From HRBIN16 sp049969495 (GTDB taxonomy: Bacteria > Armatimonadota > HRBIN16), in NCBI GenBank assembly GCA_049969495.1, contig JBMFOT010000048.1, positions 1 to 26,019 on the forward strand: a stretch of DNA of 26,019 bases, in the 5' to 3' direction. Of this stretch, positions 1 to 6,766 are shown piece by piece (position 1 is the stretch's first letter; each line of letters opens with the position of its first letter). Position numbers and translations under genes: made by a program. The notes under the pieces were generated by a model. The model searched no databases. It was not told where the DNA came from and saw only the letters and a list, made by a program, of their open reading frames with translations.

Positions 1-1214
1 ACGTTGGGGATGCTGTAGTTCCCATTGCTATCGGTATAAATGGTCTCGGTGCGCACGGGGTTGCCGTTCTGGCGCAGCTGAACCGTGATGGCTACCTGCG
101 CCGGGTCACCAGTGTAATCACCCAGTTGGAGGTTGCCTCTGATGCTGAAGGCAGCCTGGGTGTCCAGCAGGAACGCTTCCCAACGCCCTGTGTCGGCGTT
201 CCAGCCATAACCCACAATATAGCGTCCGTCGGGAGAGAGGGCGACGGCTATCGCAAGATAAGAGCCGGGCATCAACAGGTGGGCGTAGGTAGTGTTCAGG
301 TCTTCCATCCCGCCGCTTTCCGTCCAGCGAAAGGCACGCCAAACCCCGCTGCCGTTGTCTACCCTGCCGACCACTACCGAGCCGTCCGCAGAGACACCAT
401 ACGCCTCGCTCCAATCACCGCCCAGCGTGCCCAGATCCTGCATCCCGACACTGGGTGTCCAGCGAAAGGCATGATAAACCCCGCTGGCGTTTTCTGCCTT
501 GCCGACCACCACCGAGCCGTCCGCAGAGACACCATACGCCTCGCTCCAATCACCGCCCAGCGTGCCCAGATCCTGCATCACGCCATTTTCCCAGCGAAAG
601 GCACGCCGAGATCCACTGTCGTCGTCTGCCCAGCCGACCACCACCGAGCCGTCCGCAGAAACACCATGCGCTCGGCTCGTCGGACCGCCCAGCGTGCCCA
701 GATCCTGCATCCCAACACCTAACACCCAACGAAAAGCACGATATAGCGATCCCCAGCTATCGAAGTATGCCCCGCCGACCACCACCGAGCCGTCCGCGGA
801 AACACCGTCCGCCCAGCTCCACGGACCGCCTAGCGTGCCAAGATCTTGCATCCCGCCACTTTCCGTCCAGCGAAAAGCACGAATCTGCCCGCTAGCGTTG
901 TCTGCCCCGCCAACCACCACGCTGCCGTCGGCAGAGACACCTTGCGCCACGCCCCACGGACCGCCTAGCGTGCCAAGATCTTGCATCCCGCCACTTTGCG
1001 TCCAGCGAAAGGCACGAAGTGCCCCACTAGCGTCGTATGCCCGGCCGACTACCACCGAGCCGTCCGCGGATACACCATACGCATAGCTGGAATAACCGCC
1101 CGGCAGCGTGCCCAGCCAGGTCAGCGTCTGCGCTTCGCTGCGCATCCCGACACGAAGCATCGCGCTCAACACCAGCAACGCCGGCAGTAGCCAGTAGCCA
1201 CGAAGTGTCTTCAT
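1..1214 (-). CDS. HAF-repeat secreted protein, partial (C-terminus beyond window)
   Basis: The reading frame is open from an ATG at 1214 to the window edge (404 codons) and lacks its stop. A strong Shine-Dalgarno (GAAAGGAGG) lies just upstream. The N-terminus is a signal peptide (MKTLRGYW, then a Leu/Ala-rich core, then SEAQ). Six repeats of about 44-47 residues follow, each with GVSADGSVVVG, AFRW and MQDLGTLGG, which are the hallmarks of the HAF extracellular repeat family. A seventh, degenerate repeat contains LSPDGRYIVGYG and WEAFLLD. After it comes a beta-sandwich-like start (FSIRGNLQLGDYTGD, then ITVQLRQNGNPV) that resembles carboxypeptidase-regulatory-like surface domains. Seven motifs suggest a seven-bladed beta-propeller, which is inference. 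The role is unknown, probably cell-surface or secreted. Adjacent repeats are almost identical at the DNA level. Confidence 0.85.
   Translation of the reverse strand, partial: MKTLRGYWLLPALLVLSAMLRVGMRSEAQTLTWLGTLPGGYSSYAYGVSADGSVVVGRAYDASGALRAFRWTQSGGMQDLGTLGGPWGVAQGVSADGSVVVGGADNASGQIRAFRWTESGGMQDLGTLGGPWSWADGVSADGSVVVGGAYFDSWGSLYRAFRWVLGVGMQDLGTLGGPTSRAHGVSADGSVVVGWADDDSGSRRAFRWENGVMQDLGTLGGDWSEAYGVSADGSVVVGKAENASGVYHAFRWTPSVGMQDLGTLGGDWSEAYGVSADGSVVVGRVDNGSGVWRAFRWTESGGMEDLNTTYAHLLMPGSYLAIAVALSPDGRYIVGYGWNADTGRWEAFLLDTQAAFSIRGNLQLGDYTGDPAQVAITVQLRQNGNPVRTETIYTDSNGNYSIPN
290..1120 (-). repeat. Tandem coding repeats of the HAF protein
   Basis: Units of roughly 130-140 bp encode the HAF motif. 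The copies around 367-443 and 502-577 are nearly identical over about 75 bp, and others share blocks such as GTGCCCAGATCCTGCAT. They are coding repeats, not a CRISPR array: there are no unique spacers and the reading frame is kept through all units. Confidence 0.7.
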
Positions 1215-1306
1215 TGTCACAGACCTCCTTTCTCAATGTTTTGTGGTAACCTGTCCAGAAGGTAGAGGTGTTGAGCTACTCGTGCTTTCAGTACTTGTTG
1301 CATCGT

Positions 1307-1336
1307 ATTGTAGTGTATTGTATGCACGAGTGTCAA
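1307..1336 (-). promoter_or_regulatory. Sigma-70 promoter for the HAF-repeat gene
   Basis: On the minus strand, TTGACA (1336-1331) is followed after 18 bp by TACAAT (1312-1307). The start codon at 1214 lies about 90 bp downstream. Confidence 0.6.
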
Positions 1337-1379
1337 GCAGTTGTGAGAGGGTATTTGAGAAATGAGGGGCGTTGTGAAA

Positions 1380-2000
1380 TCAGGCCACCGGGCGTACCAT
1401 GAAGTACTGTGCGCTGAAGCCCATCCAGCGCGAGGCAATCCACCCGAAACGCTCCACCCGTACGGTGCGGAACCCCATCCTTTCGTATAGCCGTTTTGCG
1501 TGGGGGTTGGTATCCACCACATGCAGGGATATCTCCCTTTTCCCCGCCTGGCGTGACTCCTCAAAGCATCGTTCCAGCAGCAGCGTGCCGATGCCCTGTC
1601 CGCGATAGCGCACGTCCACCGCCAGCGATTCCAGATAGGAACGGGTGGGCGTACACAGATTACTGCACATCGCGGTCATGATAAATGTCGTGGTCAGCAC
1701 GCGCCATCCTCGCACGTGGCGCCTAGCAAGCCTCCACACCATGCGCCAGCTAGGTCGGTGCGCGTGGTCACGCCGTAGCACTGCCATACCCGCTACCTGC
1801 CCCTCCACTTCTGCGATTAGCGTTTCACTCAGACGCATCTGATCATGCAGCAGTAGGTCGGTCACGACGTCCGCCATCCTGTGCGCGTGTTTGCCGAAAG
1901 CCCACGCGATTTTGGAGCCAAACGCCTCCACATAGAGCCGTGCCAGCGCCGGGGCGTCCTGCTGTCGCCCCGCTCGAATCTCTGCCTGCAGGCAGGACAT
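1380..2000 (-). CDS. GNAT-family N-acetyltransferase
   Basis: A probable acyl-CoA-dependent acetyltransferase of unknown substrate. The C-terminal half has the GNAT core: LESLAVDVRYRGQGIGTLLL (the acetyl-CoA-binding R-x-x-G-x-G pattern), then SLHVVDTNPHAKRLYERMGF. The fold begins at AEIRAGRQQDAPALARLY, which favours the ATG at 2000 (206 aa). An upstream in-frame ATG at 2060 would add a 20-residue aromatic-rich leader (SLYFFFWE) and has no visible Shine-Dalgarno. A GGGGAGG directly abuts the ATG at 2000, closer than usual, so the start is uncertain. The middle section (WRMVWRLARRHVRGWRVL) may be an inserted helix. The gene appears monocistronic. Confidence 0.8.
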   Translation of the reverse strand: MSCLQAEIRAGRQQDAPALARLYVEAFGSKIAWAFGKHAHRMADVVTDLLLHDQMRLSETLIAEVEGQVAGMAVLRRDHAHRPSWRMVWRLARRHVRGWRVLTTTFIMTAMCSNLCTPTRSYLESLAVDVRYRGQGIGTLLLERCFEESRQAGKREISLHVVDTNPHAKRLYERMGFRTVRVERFGWIASRWMGFSAQYFMVRPVA

Positions 2001-2181
2001 CCTCCCCGTCTCCCAGAAAAAGAAATACAGCGACGTAGAAAACCATACGTGCTTTGGCATATATCTTATTCGCTGTCGCGTGTCTGTTCCTGCTTGCTGG
2101 GGGTGATGGGGACCCCTACGAACGTGTGCCTGTAGAGGTGGGCTTGACTACACGCACGGTGCGTTTGCCCGAGAGCACAAG

Positions 2182-2211
2182 TTGACTTCTTGAAGCAAAG
2201 GAGTGTAAAAT
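2182..2211 (+). promoter_or_regulatory. Sigma-70 promoter for citrate synthase
   Basis: TTGACT (2182-2187) is followed after 18 bp by TAAAAT (2206-2211), about 60 bp before the citrate synthase start. Confidence 0.5.
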
Positions 2212-2272
2212 CCCCATAGTATTCATTGCCTTGCGAGCAAGCGGGCTATTACATGTATAGGAGATGAGCACC

Positions 2273-3394
2273 ATGATCGCTGCAAAAGGATTGGAAGATG
2301 TCGTTGCCGGGGTCTCTGTCATTTCTGATGTCAATGGTCAGACAGGACGGCTGATTTACCGCGGCTACGACATCGACGACCTGGCACAACATGCTACTTT
2401 CGAGGAAGTGATTTACCTGTTGTGGTATGGCAAGCTACCCAACAGGGCGGAGTATGAACAGTTGCGTGAGCAGCTGGTAGCCAACAGAGAGCTACCGGTG
2501 CAGGTGATGAAGCTGCTTTTTGATTTGCCTCCAGGGGCTAATCCCATGCATCTGCTGCGCACGGTTGTTTCCGCATTGGCTCTATACGACCCCGACGCCG
2601 GTGATAATTCGCCGGATGCCAACCTGCGCAAAGCGATACGGCTCACAGCGCGCATCCCGACTATTATCACCGCCATCGAGCGTATTCGCAACGGTGAATT
2701 GCCGCTGAAGAACAATCCCGAACTAAGCCATGCGGCAAACTACCTATACACCCTGAAGGGCACAATACCCGATGAACTGAGTGTGCGGGCTATGGATGTT
2801 GCGCTGATACTGCAGGCGGACCACGAGTTCAACGCCTCCACTTTCACCGCCCGCGTGATCACCTCCACACTTTCGGACATGTATTCGGCGGTAGTGGGAG
2901 CTATCGGTGCGCTTGCCGGGCCGTTGCACGGTGGGGCAAACGAGCGCGTCATGCGCATGTTGATCGATATCGGCGACGCCTCACGTGCAGAAGATTACGT
3001 CAAGGGTCTGCTGATGCAGAAACAGCGCGTGATGGGGTTTGGGCATCGCGTGTATAAGACAGAAGACCCACGCGCCAAGCATCTGAAGCGGCTCTCGCGC
3101 GAGCTCGGCGAGCGTCAAGGCAATCTCAAGTGGTATCTCATCTCCGAGAAAGTGGAAGAGGTCATGCTCCGCGAGAAGGGGCTGTACTGCAACGTGGACT
3201 TCTACTCCGCGTCGGTGCAGTACATGCTGGGTATTCCCATCGATATGTTCACGCCTCTCTTCGCCAGCAGCCGCATCGTAGGCTGGACGGCGCACATCAT
3301 GGAGCAGATGGCGGATAACCGCCTGATTCGCCCGCGCGCGGAGTACGTAGGAGCCCGCGACCTGCCGTGGGTGCCGATGGAGGAACGCAAATAG
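2273..3394 (+). CDS. gltA: Citrate synthase
   Basis: Condenses acetyl-CoA and oxaloacetate to citrate, the entry step of the TCA cycle. At 373 aa it has the length of the short, Bacillus/archaeal-type dimeric citrate synthases. Catalytic residues are visible: His219 in GPLHGGANERV, His258 in MGFGHRVYKTEDPRAK and Asp309 in CNVDFYSASV. I chose the ATG at 2273 because AGGAG (2259-2263) is 9 bp before it and the protein then begins MIAAKGLEDVVAG, like Bacillus homologues. The ATG at 2264 abuts the same AGGAG with no spacing. A methylcitrate synthase cannot be excluded from sequence alone, but no prp genes are nearby. The next gene follows after 31 bp. Confidence 0.93.
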   Translation: MIAAKGLEDVVAGVSVISDVNGQTGRLIYRGYDIDDLAQHATFEEVIYLLWYGKLPNRAEYEQLREQLVANRELPVQVMKLLFDLPPGANPMHLLRTVVSALALYDPDAGDNSPDANLRKAIRLTARIPTIITAIERIRNGELPLKNNPELSHAANYLYTLKGTIPDELSVRAMDVALILQADHEFNASTFTARVITSTLSDMYSAVVGAIGALAGPLHGGANERVMRMLIDIGDASRAEDYVKGLLMQKQRVMGFGHRVYKTEDPRAKHLKRLSRELGERQGNLKWYLISEKVEEVMLREKGLYCNVDFYSASVQYMLGIPIDMFTPLFASSRIVGWTAHIMEQMADNRLIRPRAEYVGARDLPWVPMEERK

Positions 3395-3425
3395 GCACAG
3401 CGGTGTTCTCAGAGGAGAATTTTCG

Positions 3426-4379
3426 ATGGCGTTCTTCCTGACCGAAGCGCAGGTGAACGGTTTGCTCACGTTGTCGGAGGCGCTGGACGCGGTAGAGCGT
3501 GTTTTCGCTGCGGAAGGGCAGGCGGAAGTGCTCAACAACCCGCGCCAGCGCCTCTATTTGCCCGATGGTGTGTTCCACATCATGAGCGCGGCGGTGCTCA
3601 GCGAGGGCGTGTTCGGATTCAAAGCATATGCTTCCTTCGCACCGAAGACGCGCTTCCTCTTCTTCCTGTACGACGCCGATAACGGCAACCTGCTATGCGT
3701 GATGGAGGCAGACAGGCTAGGGCAGGTGCGTACAGGAGCGGCATCGGGAGTAGCCACTCGTTATATGGCACGCCATGACGCTCGTACCCTAGGCATCATC
3801 GGCGCGGGCTGGCAGGCTGAGACACAGGTAGAGGCGGTATGCACCGTGCGCCCGATTGCGCGCGTGAAAGTGTACTCGCGCCACCCCGAAAGACGGGAGC
3901 AGTTTGCCGACACGATGAGCCAGCGTCTGGGCGTCTCCGTCGTGCCCGCAGACACCGCCGAGGAAGCCACCCGGGGAAGCGCTATTGTGGTCTGCGCCAC
4001 CACAGCGCGCGAGCCGGTGCTCTTCGGAGAGTGGATAGACGACGGCACGCACATCAACGCCATCGGCGCAAACGCTTTTTCGCGCCGAGAACTGGACGTG
4101 AGTGTGTTCGCGCGATGCCGCACGGTGGCAGTGGATGACCGTGAGCAGGCGAAGGTGGAGTCGGGCGAGCTCGCTACGGCTATCGAGGCGCGTAAGCTGA
4201 ACTGGAGACAGGTGGTTGAGCTGGCAGACATTGTGGTTGGGCGCGTGCCGGGGCGTACCGACCCCGCTGAGGTCACGCTTTTTAAAAGCCTAGGGGTCGC
4301 GTTGGAGGACGTAGCGGTGGCGCACGTGGTGTACCGCAAAGCGCTGGCGCAGGGTGTGGGACAACCTTTACCCTTTTAA
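3426..4379 (+). CDS. Ornithine cyclodeaminase / mu-crystallin family protein
   Basis: An NAD(P)-dependent enzyme of the OCD/alanine dehydrogenase/delta1-pyrroline reductase family, 317 aa. A Rossmann dinucleotide-binding motif is visible (LGIIGAGWQAETQVEAV), followed by KVYSRHPERREQFA, the family segment NAIGANAFSRRELD, and TVAVDDREQAKVESGEL, which contains the conserved acidic active-site region. GFKAYASF near residue 64 matches the family's substrate-binding Lys segment. GAGGAG lies 10 bp before the ATG at 3426. The substrate cannot be assigned: ornithine, alanine and cyclic imines are all used in the family. It is 31 bp downstream of citrate synthase and probably cotranscribed. Confidence 0.85.
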   Translation: MAFFLTEAQVNGLLTLSEALDAVERVFAAEGQAEVLNNPRQRLYLPDGVFHIMSAAVLSEGVFGFKAYASFAPKTRFLFFLYDADNGNLLCVMEADRLGQVRTGAASGVATRYMARHDARTLGIIGAGWQAETQVEAVCTVRPIARVKVYSRHPERREQFADTMSQRLGVSVVPADTAEEATRGSAIVVCATTAREPVLFGEWIDDGTHINAIGANAFSRRELDVSVFARCRTVAVDDREQAKVESGELATAIEARKLNWRQVVELADIVVGRVPGRTDPAEVTLFKSLGVALEDVAVAHVVYRKALAQGVGQPLPF

Positions 4380-4393
4380 GTGCACAATTGGGG

Positions 4394-4399
4394 TATAAT
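4394..4399 (+). promoter_or_regulatory. Putative -10 box for nuoB-nuoI
   Basis: A perfect TATAAT lies 33 bp before the nuoB ATG. No convincing -35 hexamer is seen (nearest TTTACC, 20 bp upstream). Confidence 0.35.
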
Positions 4400-4431
4400 C
4401 TAGCAAAGCTGAATAGCGAAGGAGTGCAACG

Positions 4432-4998
4432 ATGGCGAAACGCATTGTGGAGATAGCCGCTCACGATTCGACCACCCCACAGATGCCGGGTCTTCAGCAG
4501 CAGGGGAACATCCTGCTGGCGAAGCTGGAGGACCTGGTGCGCTGGGGACGGGTGAATAGCCTCTGGCCGCTGACCTTCGGCTTGGCGTGTTGCGCCATCG
4601 AGATGATGGCTACGGTCTCGGCGCGGTTCGACATCTCGCGGTTTGGTTCGGAGGTCTTCCGCCCCAGCCCGCGACAGGCGGACGTGATGATTGTGGCGGG
4701 GCGTGTGTCGAAGAAGATGGGCCCTGTCTTGCGTCAGCTGTATGACCAGATGCCCAACCCCAAGTGGGTCATCTCGATGGGGGCGTGCGCCTCCTGCGGG
4801 GGGGTGTTTAACAACTACGCCATCCTGCAGGGAGTGGACCAGATTGTGCCGGTGGACGTATACGTGCCCGGCTGTCCGCCCTCGCCTGATGCCCTGCTTT
4901 ACGGTCTTCTGCAGCTGCAGCGCAAGATACGCCAGCAGCATCGGGGGATGATTATCGAACTGGCACCGTTGAAGCGCGAGGAGGTGGCTACCGGATGA
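4432..4998 (+). CDS. nuoB: NADH-quinone oxidoreductase subunit B
   Basis: The complex I subunit that holds the terminal [4Fe-4S] cluster N2, in the peripheral arm next to the quinone site. The four ligands are visible as the tandem pair Cys53-Cys54 (FGLACCAIEMM), Cys119 (GACASCGG) and Cys148 (VPGCPPSP). Their spacing of 66 and 29 residues matches the E. coli subunit. The protein is 188 aa with a short variable N-terminus, and GGAG lies 9 bp before the ATG. Its stop overlaps the start of nuoI by 4 bp, indicating translational coupling. The usual partners nuoA, C and D are not adjacent. Confidence 0.95.
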   Translation: MAKRIVEIAAHDSTTPQMPGLQQQGNILLAKLEDLVRWGRVNSLWPLTFGLACCAIEMMATVSARFDISRFGSEVFRPSPRQADVMIVAGRVSKKMGPVLRQLYDQMPNPKWVISMGACASCGGVFNNYAILQGVDQIVPVDVYVPGCPPSPDALLYGLLQLQRKIRQQHRGMIIELAPLKREEVATG

Positions 4999-5471
4999 TT
5001 ACGCAGGTTGCCAGGCGATTCGTGAAGACGGTGCTACCGCTGGCTCAGGGACTGAGCATTACCTTTCGGCATCAGCCCCCCTTCCACGAACCGATTACGG
5101 TGGAATACCCCGAGCAGAAGCGTCCGATGTATCCACGCACGCGCTGGCGGCACGTGCTGCGTCGCTATGACAACGGGCTGGAGCGGTGCATCGGCTGTTC
5201 GCTGTGCGCAGGGGCTTGCCCGGCGCGTTGCATCTATGTGGAGGCAGCCGAGAACACCGATGAAAACCGCTACTCGCCCGGCGAGCGGTACGCGAGGCGA
5301 TATGAGATCAATATGTTGCGCTGTATCTTCTGCGGTTACTGCCAGGAAGCGTGCCCGACGGGAGCCATCGTGTTGCGCGACGACTATGAACTCGCCGATT
5401 ACCACCGCAGTGACTTCATCTACACGAAAGAGATGCTCTTAGAACCGATACCCGCCCCCAAAGAGGAATGA
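4995..5471 (+). CDS. nuoI: NADH-quinone oxidoreductase subunit I (2x[4Fe-4S])
   Basis: The ferredoxin-like complex I subunit that carries electrons to cluster N2 in NuoB. Two 8Fe-ferredoxin motifs are visible: Cys65/68/71 plus Cys75 (CIGCSLCAGACP) and Cys110/113/116 plus Cys120 (CIFCGYCQEACP). The N-terminal amphipathic segment and YPEQKRPMYPRTR precede the first cluster, as in the family. It is 158 aa. The start at 4995 overlaps the nuoB stop (ATGA). A strong inverted repeat follows 5 bp after the stop. Confidence 0.94.
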   Translation: MITQVARRFVKTVLPLAQGLSITFRHQPPFHEPITVEYPEQKRPMYPRTRWRHVLRRYDNGLERCIGCSLCAGACPARCIYVEAAENTDENRYSPGERYARRYEINMLRCIFCGYCQEACPTGAIVLRDDYELADYHRSDFIYTKEMLLEPIPAPKEE

Positions 5472-5476
5472 AACAG

Positions 5477-5506
5477 CACCGCCGCGGAACGAAAACCGCG
5501 GCGGTG
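5477..5506 (+). terminator. GC-rich hairpin after nuoI
   Basis: CACCGCCGCGG (5477-5487) and CCGCGGCGGTG (5496-5506) form a perfect 11-bp stem with an 8-nt loop. There is no T-tract after it, so it may act as a weak or factor-assisted terminator, or as an mRNA 3' stabiliser. Confidence 0.6.
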
Positions 5507-5519
5507 AGTCTAATTATTG

Positions 5520-5548
5520 GGAACCGACGCCAGCAACGCAGGCGTAAT
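5520..5548 (+). promoter_or_regulatory. Putative ECF-sigma promoter upstream of the sigma gene
   Basis: GGAACC (5520-5525), a 17-bp spacer, then CGTAAT (5543-5548). This matches the general ECF pattern (GGAAC-type -35, CGT-type -10). It lies just before the ribosome binding site AGGAGG (5556-5561), so the leader would be very short. It suggests autoregulation by the encoded sigma factor. Confidence 0.55.
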
Positions 5549-5571
5549 AAGCAATAGGAGGACGATCCAGA

Positions 5572-6171
5572 ATGGAATGGACGAAAGAGGCAGCTGCCGG
5601 TTGGCAGGATACTCATGCGGAGTTTGAGACGCTGATGCGTCGCCATCACCGCACGGTGTATAATATCGCCTATCGCCTGACCGGCAATAGAGACGATGCG
5701 GAGGACCTAACGCAAGAGGCGTTCATTCGCGCGTTCCGATTCTTTGACCGGTACAACCGCGATATGCCCTTTGAAAACTGGATGTACCGTATCGTCAACA
5801 ATGCCTTTATCGATATGCTGCGTCGGAGACCGAAGCTGCAGATACAATCGCTGGACCAACCGCTCAATTTGCAGGATTCAGACAGGGACGTGCAGTTCGA
5901 GATACCCGACGCAGCCTCTAATCCCGAAACAATCGTTATGTCTGAGGAATTGGAGGACTACATCCAGCGCGCTCTGGATGCGCTGCCACCCGATTTTCGC
6001 ACCACGGTGGTGCTGGCGGACATCCAGGGGTTATCATACGAAGAGATTGCCGAGGCGATGCATTGCTCGCTGGGCACAGTACGCTCGCGCTTGCATCGAG
6101 GCAGGCGATTTCTTCGCCAACGCATCGAAGCGTACCAACAAGCCAAAGCGCGTGGAGAGGTGACCGAATGA
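5572..6171 (+). CDS. RNA polymerase ECF sigma factor (RpoE/SigW-like)
   Basis: An alternative sigma factor of 199 aa. Region 2 runs from FETLMRRHHRTVYNIAYRL through DDAEDLTQEAFIRAF to FENWMYRIVNNAFIDMLRR. Region 4 contains ALDALPPDFRTTVVLADIQG and then YEEIAEAMHCSLGTVRSRLH, the helix-turn-helix that reads the -35 box. There is no region 1.1 or 3, as expected for the ECF class. AGGAGG (5556-5561) sets the ATG at 5572. Its stop overlaps the anti-sigma start by 4 bp, which fixes the stoichiometry. The downstream HtrA protease makes an envelope or heat-stress role likely, by analogy with sigma-E/RseA/DegP. Confidence 0.93.
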   Translation: MEWTKEAAAGWQDTHAEFETLMRRHHRTVYNIAYRLTGNRDDAEDLTQEAFIRAFRFFDRYNRDMPFENWMYRIVNNAFIDMLRRRPKLQIQSLDQPLNLQDSDRDVQFEIPDAASNPETIVMSEELEDYIQRALDALPPDFRTTVVLADIQGLSYEEIAEAMHCSLGTVRSRLHRGRRFLRQRIEAYQQAKARGEVTE

Positions 6172-6695
6172 TGAACTGCGGCAAAGTGCAAAACCTGCTT
6201 TCCTGCTACATTGACCGGGAGCTGCCGGGCGTCGATATGCTTTCTATCCAGAGGCATCTGGATCACTGCTCCGAGTGCCGGCGCGAATATCGGACGCTAC
6301 TGCAGGTAAAGCGTCTACTCAGCGAATTGCCGGTCGTCCCCCCGTCTGCTTCCCTGGAGCACCGGCTGGTAGAAAGAGTGCTGCATTCTCCAGCCCCTTC
6401 CAGCAAGTGGGCTTTACCCATACCCAGGCAACTGGCGCGTCCGCTGGCGATAGCTGCTGCTCTGGGAGCGATCACGCTGGGGGCGTGGTACTTTGGGGCG
6501 CAAACTCGCTTACCCATAGAGGAGGAGGGCTTTGCTGCGGCAGCTGGACTGGCAGGCGAGGTAGACCGCGCTACCCTGGACGCATACCTGTCCGGCAAGC
6601 TGCATCTGCGCAAACAACCTTACATCCCGGCGGAAATACCGCTATACCCCTATGATAACCGGACTTCGTTCGTCTCCGTCCGATACTATCGGTGA
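6168..6695 (+). CDS. Zinc-finger transmembrane anti-sigma factor
   Basis: A 175-aa protein that should bind and hold the sigma factor encoded just upstream. The N-terminal cytoplasmic part has the ZAS zinc-finger motif His30-x3-Cys34-x2-Cys37 (HLDHCSEC), preceded by LLSCYIDREL. One membrane helix follows (about residues 90-109, LAIAAALGAITLGAWYFG), then an outside segment of about 65 residues. I chose the ATG at 6168 (ATGA overlap, GAGAGG 7 bp upstream). The open frame extends further upstream to 6063, but only as a shadow of the sigma gene. Its topology suggests release by regulated proteolysis. The CPBP protease at 16623-17462 is far away, so no link is claimed. Confidence 0.88.
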   Translation: MMNCGKVQNLLSCYIDRELPGVDMLSIQRHLDHCSECRREYRTLLQVKRLLSELPVVPPSASLEHRLVERVLHSPAPSSKWALPIPRQLARPLAIAAALGAITLGAWYFGAQTRLPIEEEGFAAAAGLAGEVDRATLDAYLSGKLHLRKQPYIPAEIPLYPYDNRTSFVSVRYYR

Positions 6696-6700
6696 ACAAA

Positions 6701-6730
6701 AAGCAGGGGTACGCTACGCTGCCTCTGCTT
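6701..6730 (+). terminator. Intercistronic hairpin between anti-sigma and HtrA genes
   Basis: AAGCAGGGG (6701-6709) pairs with CCTCTGCTT (6722-6730) through 9 bp including one G-U, with a 12-nt loop. No T-tract follows. It may attenuate or process the message between the regulator pair and htrA rather than end transcription. Confidence 0.3.
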
Positions 6731-6766
6731 CAACTCACACCTTTCGAACATGAGGAGGGATGAATA

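Noticed and set aside
4282..4941. 219-codon minus-strand frame opposite nuoB
   Set aside because: Antisense shadow of nuoB, with His/Arg-rich translation typical of GC-rich complements.
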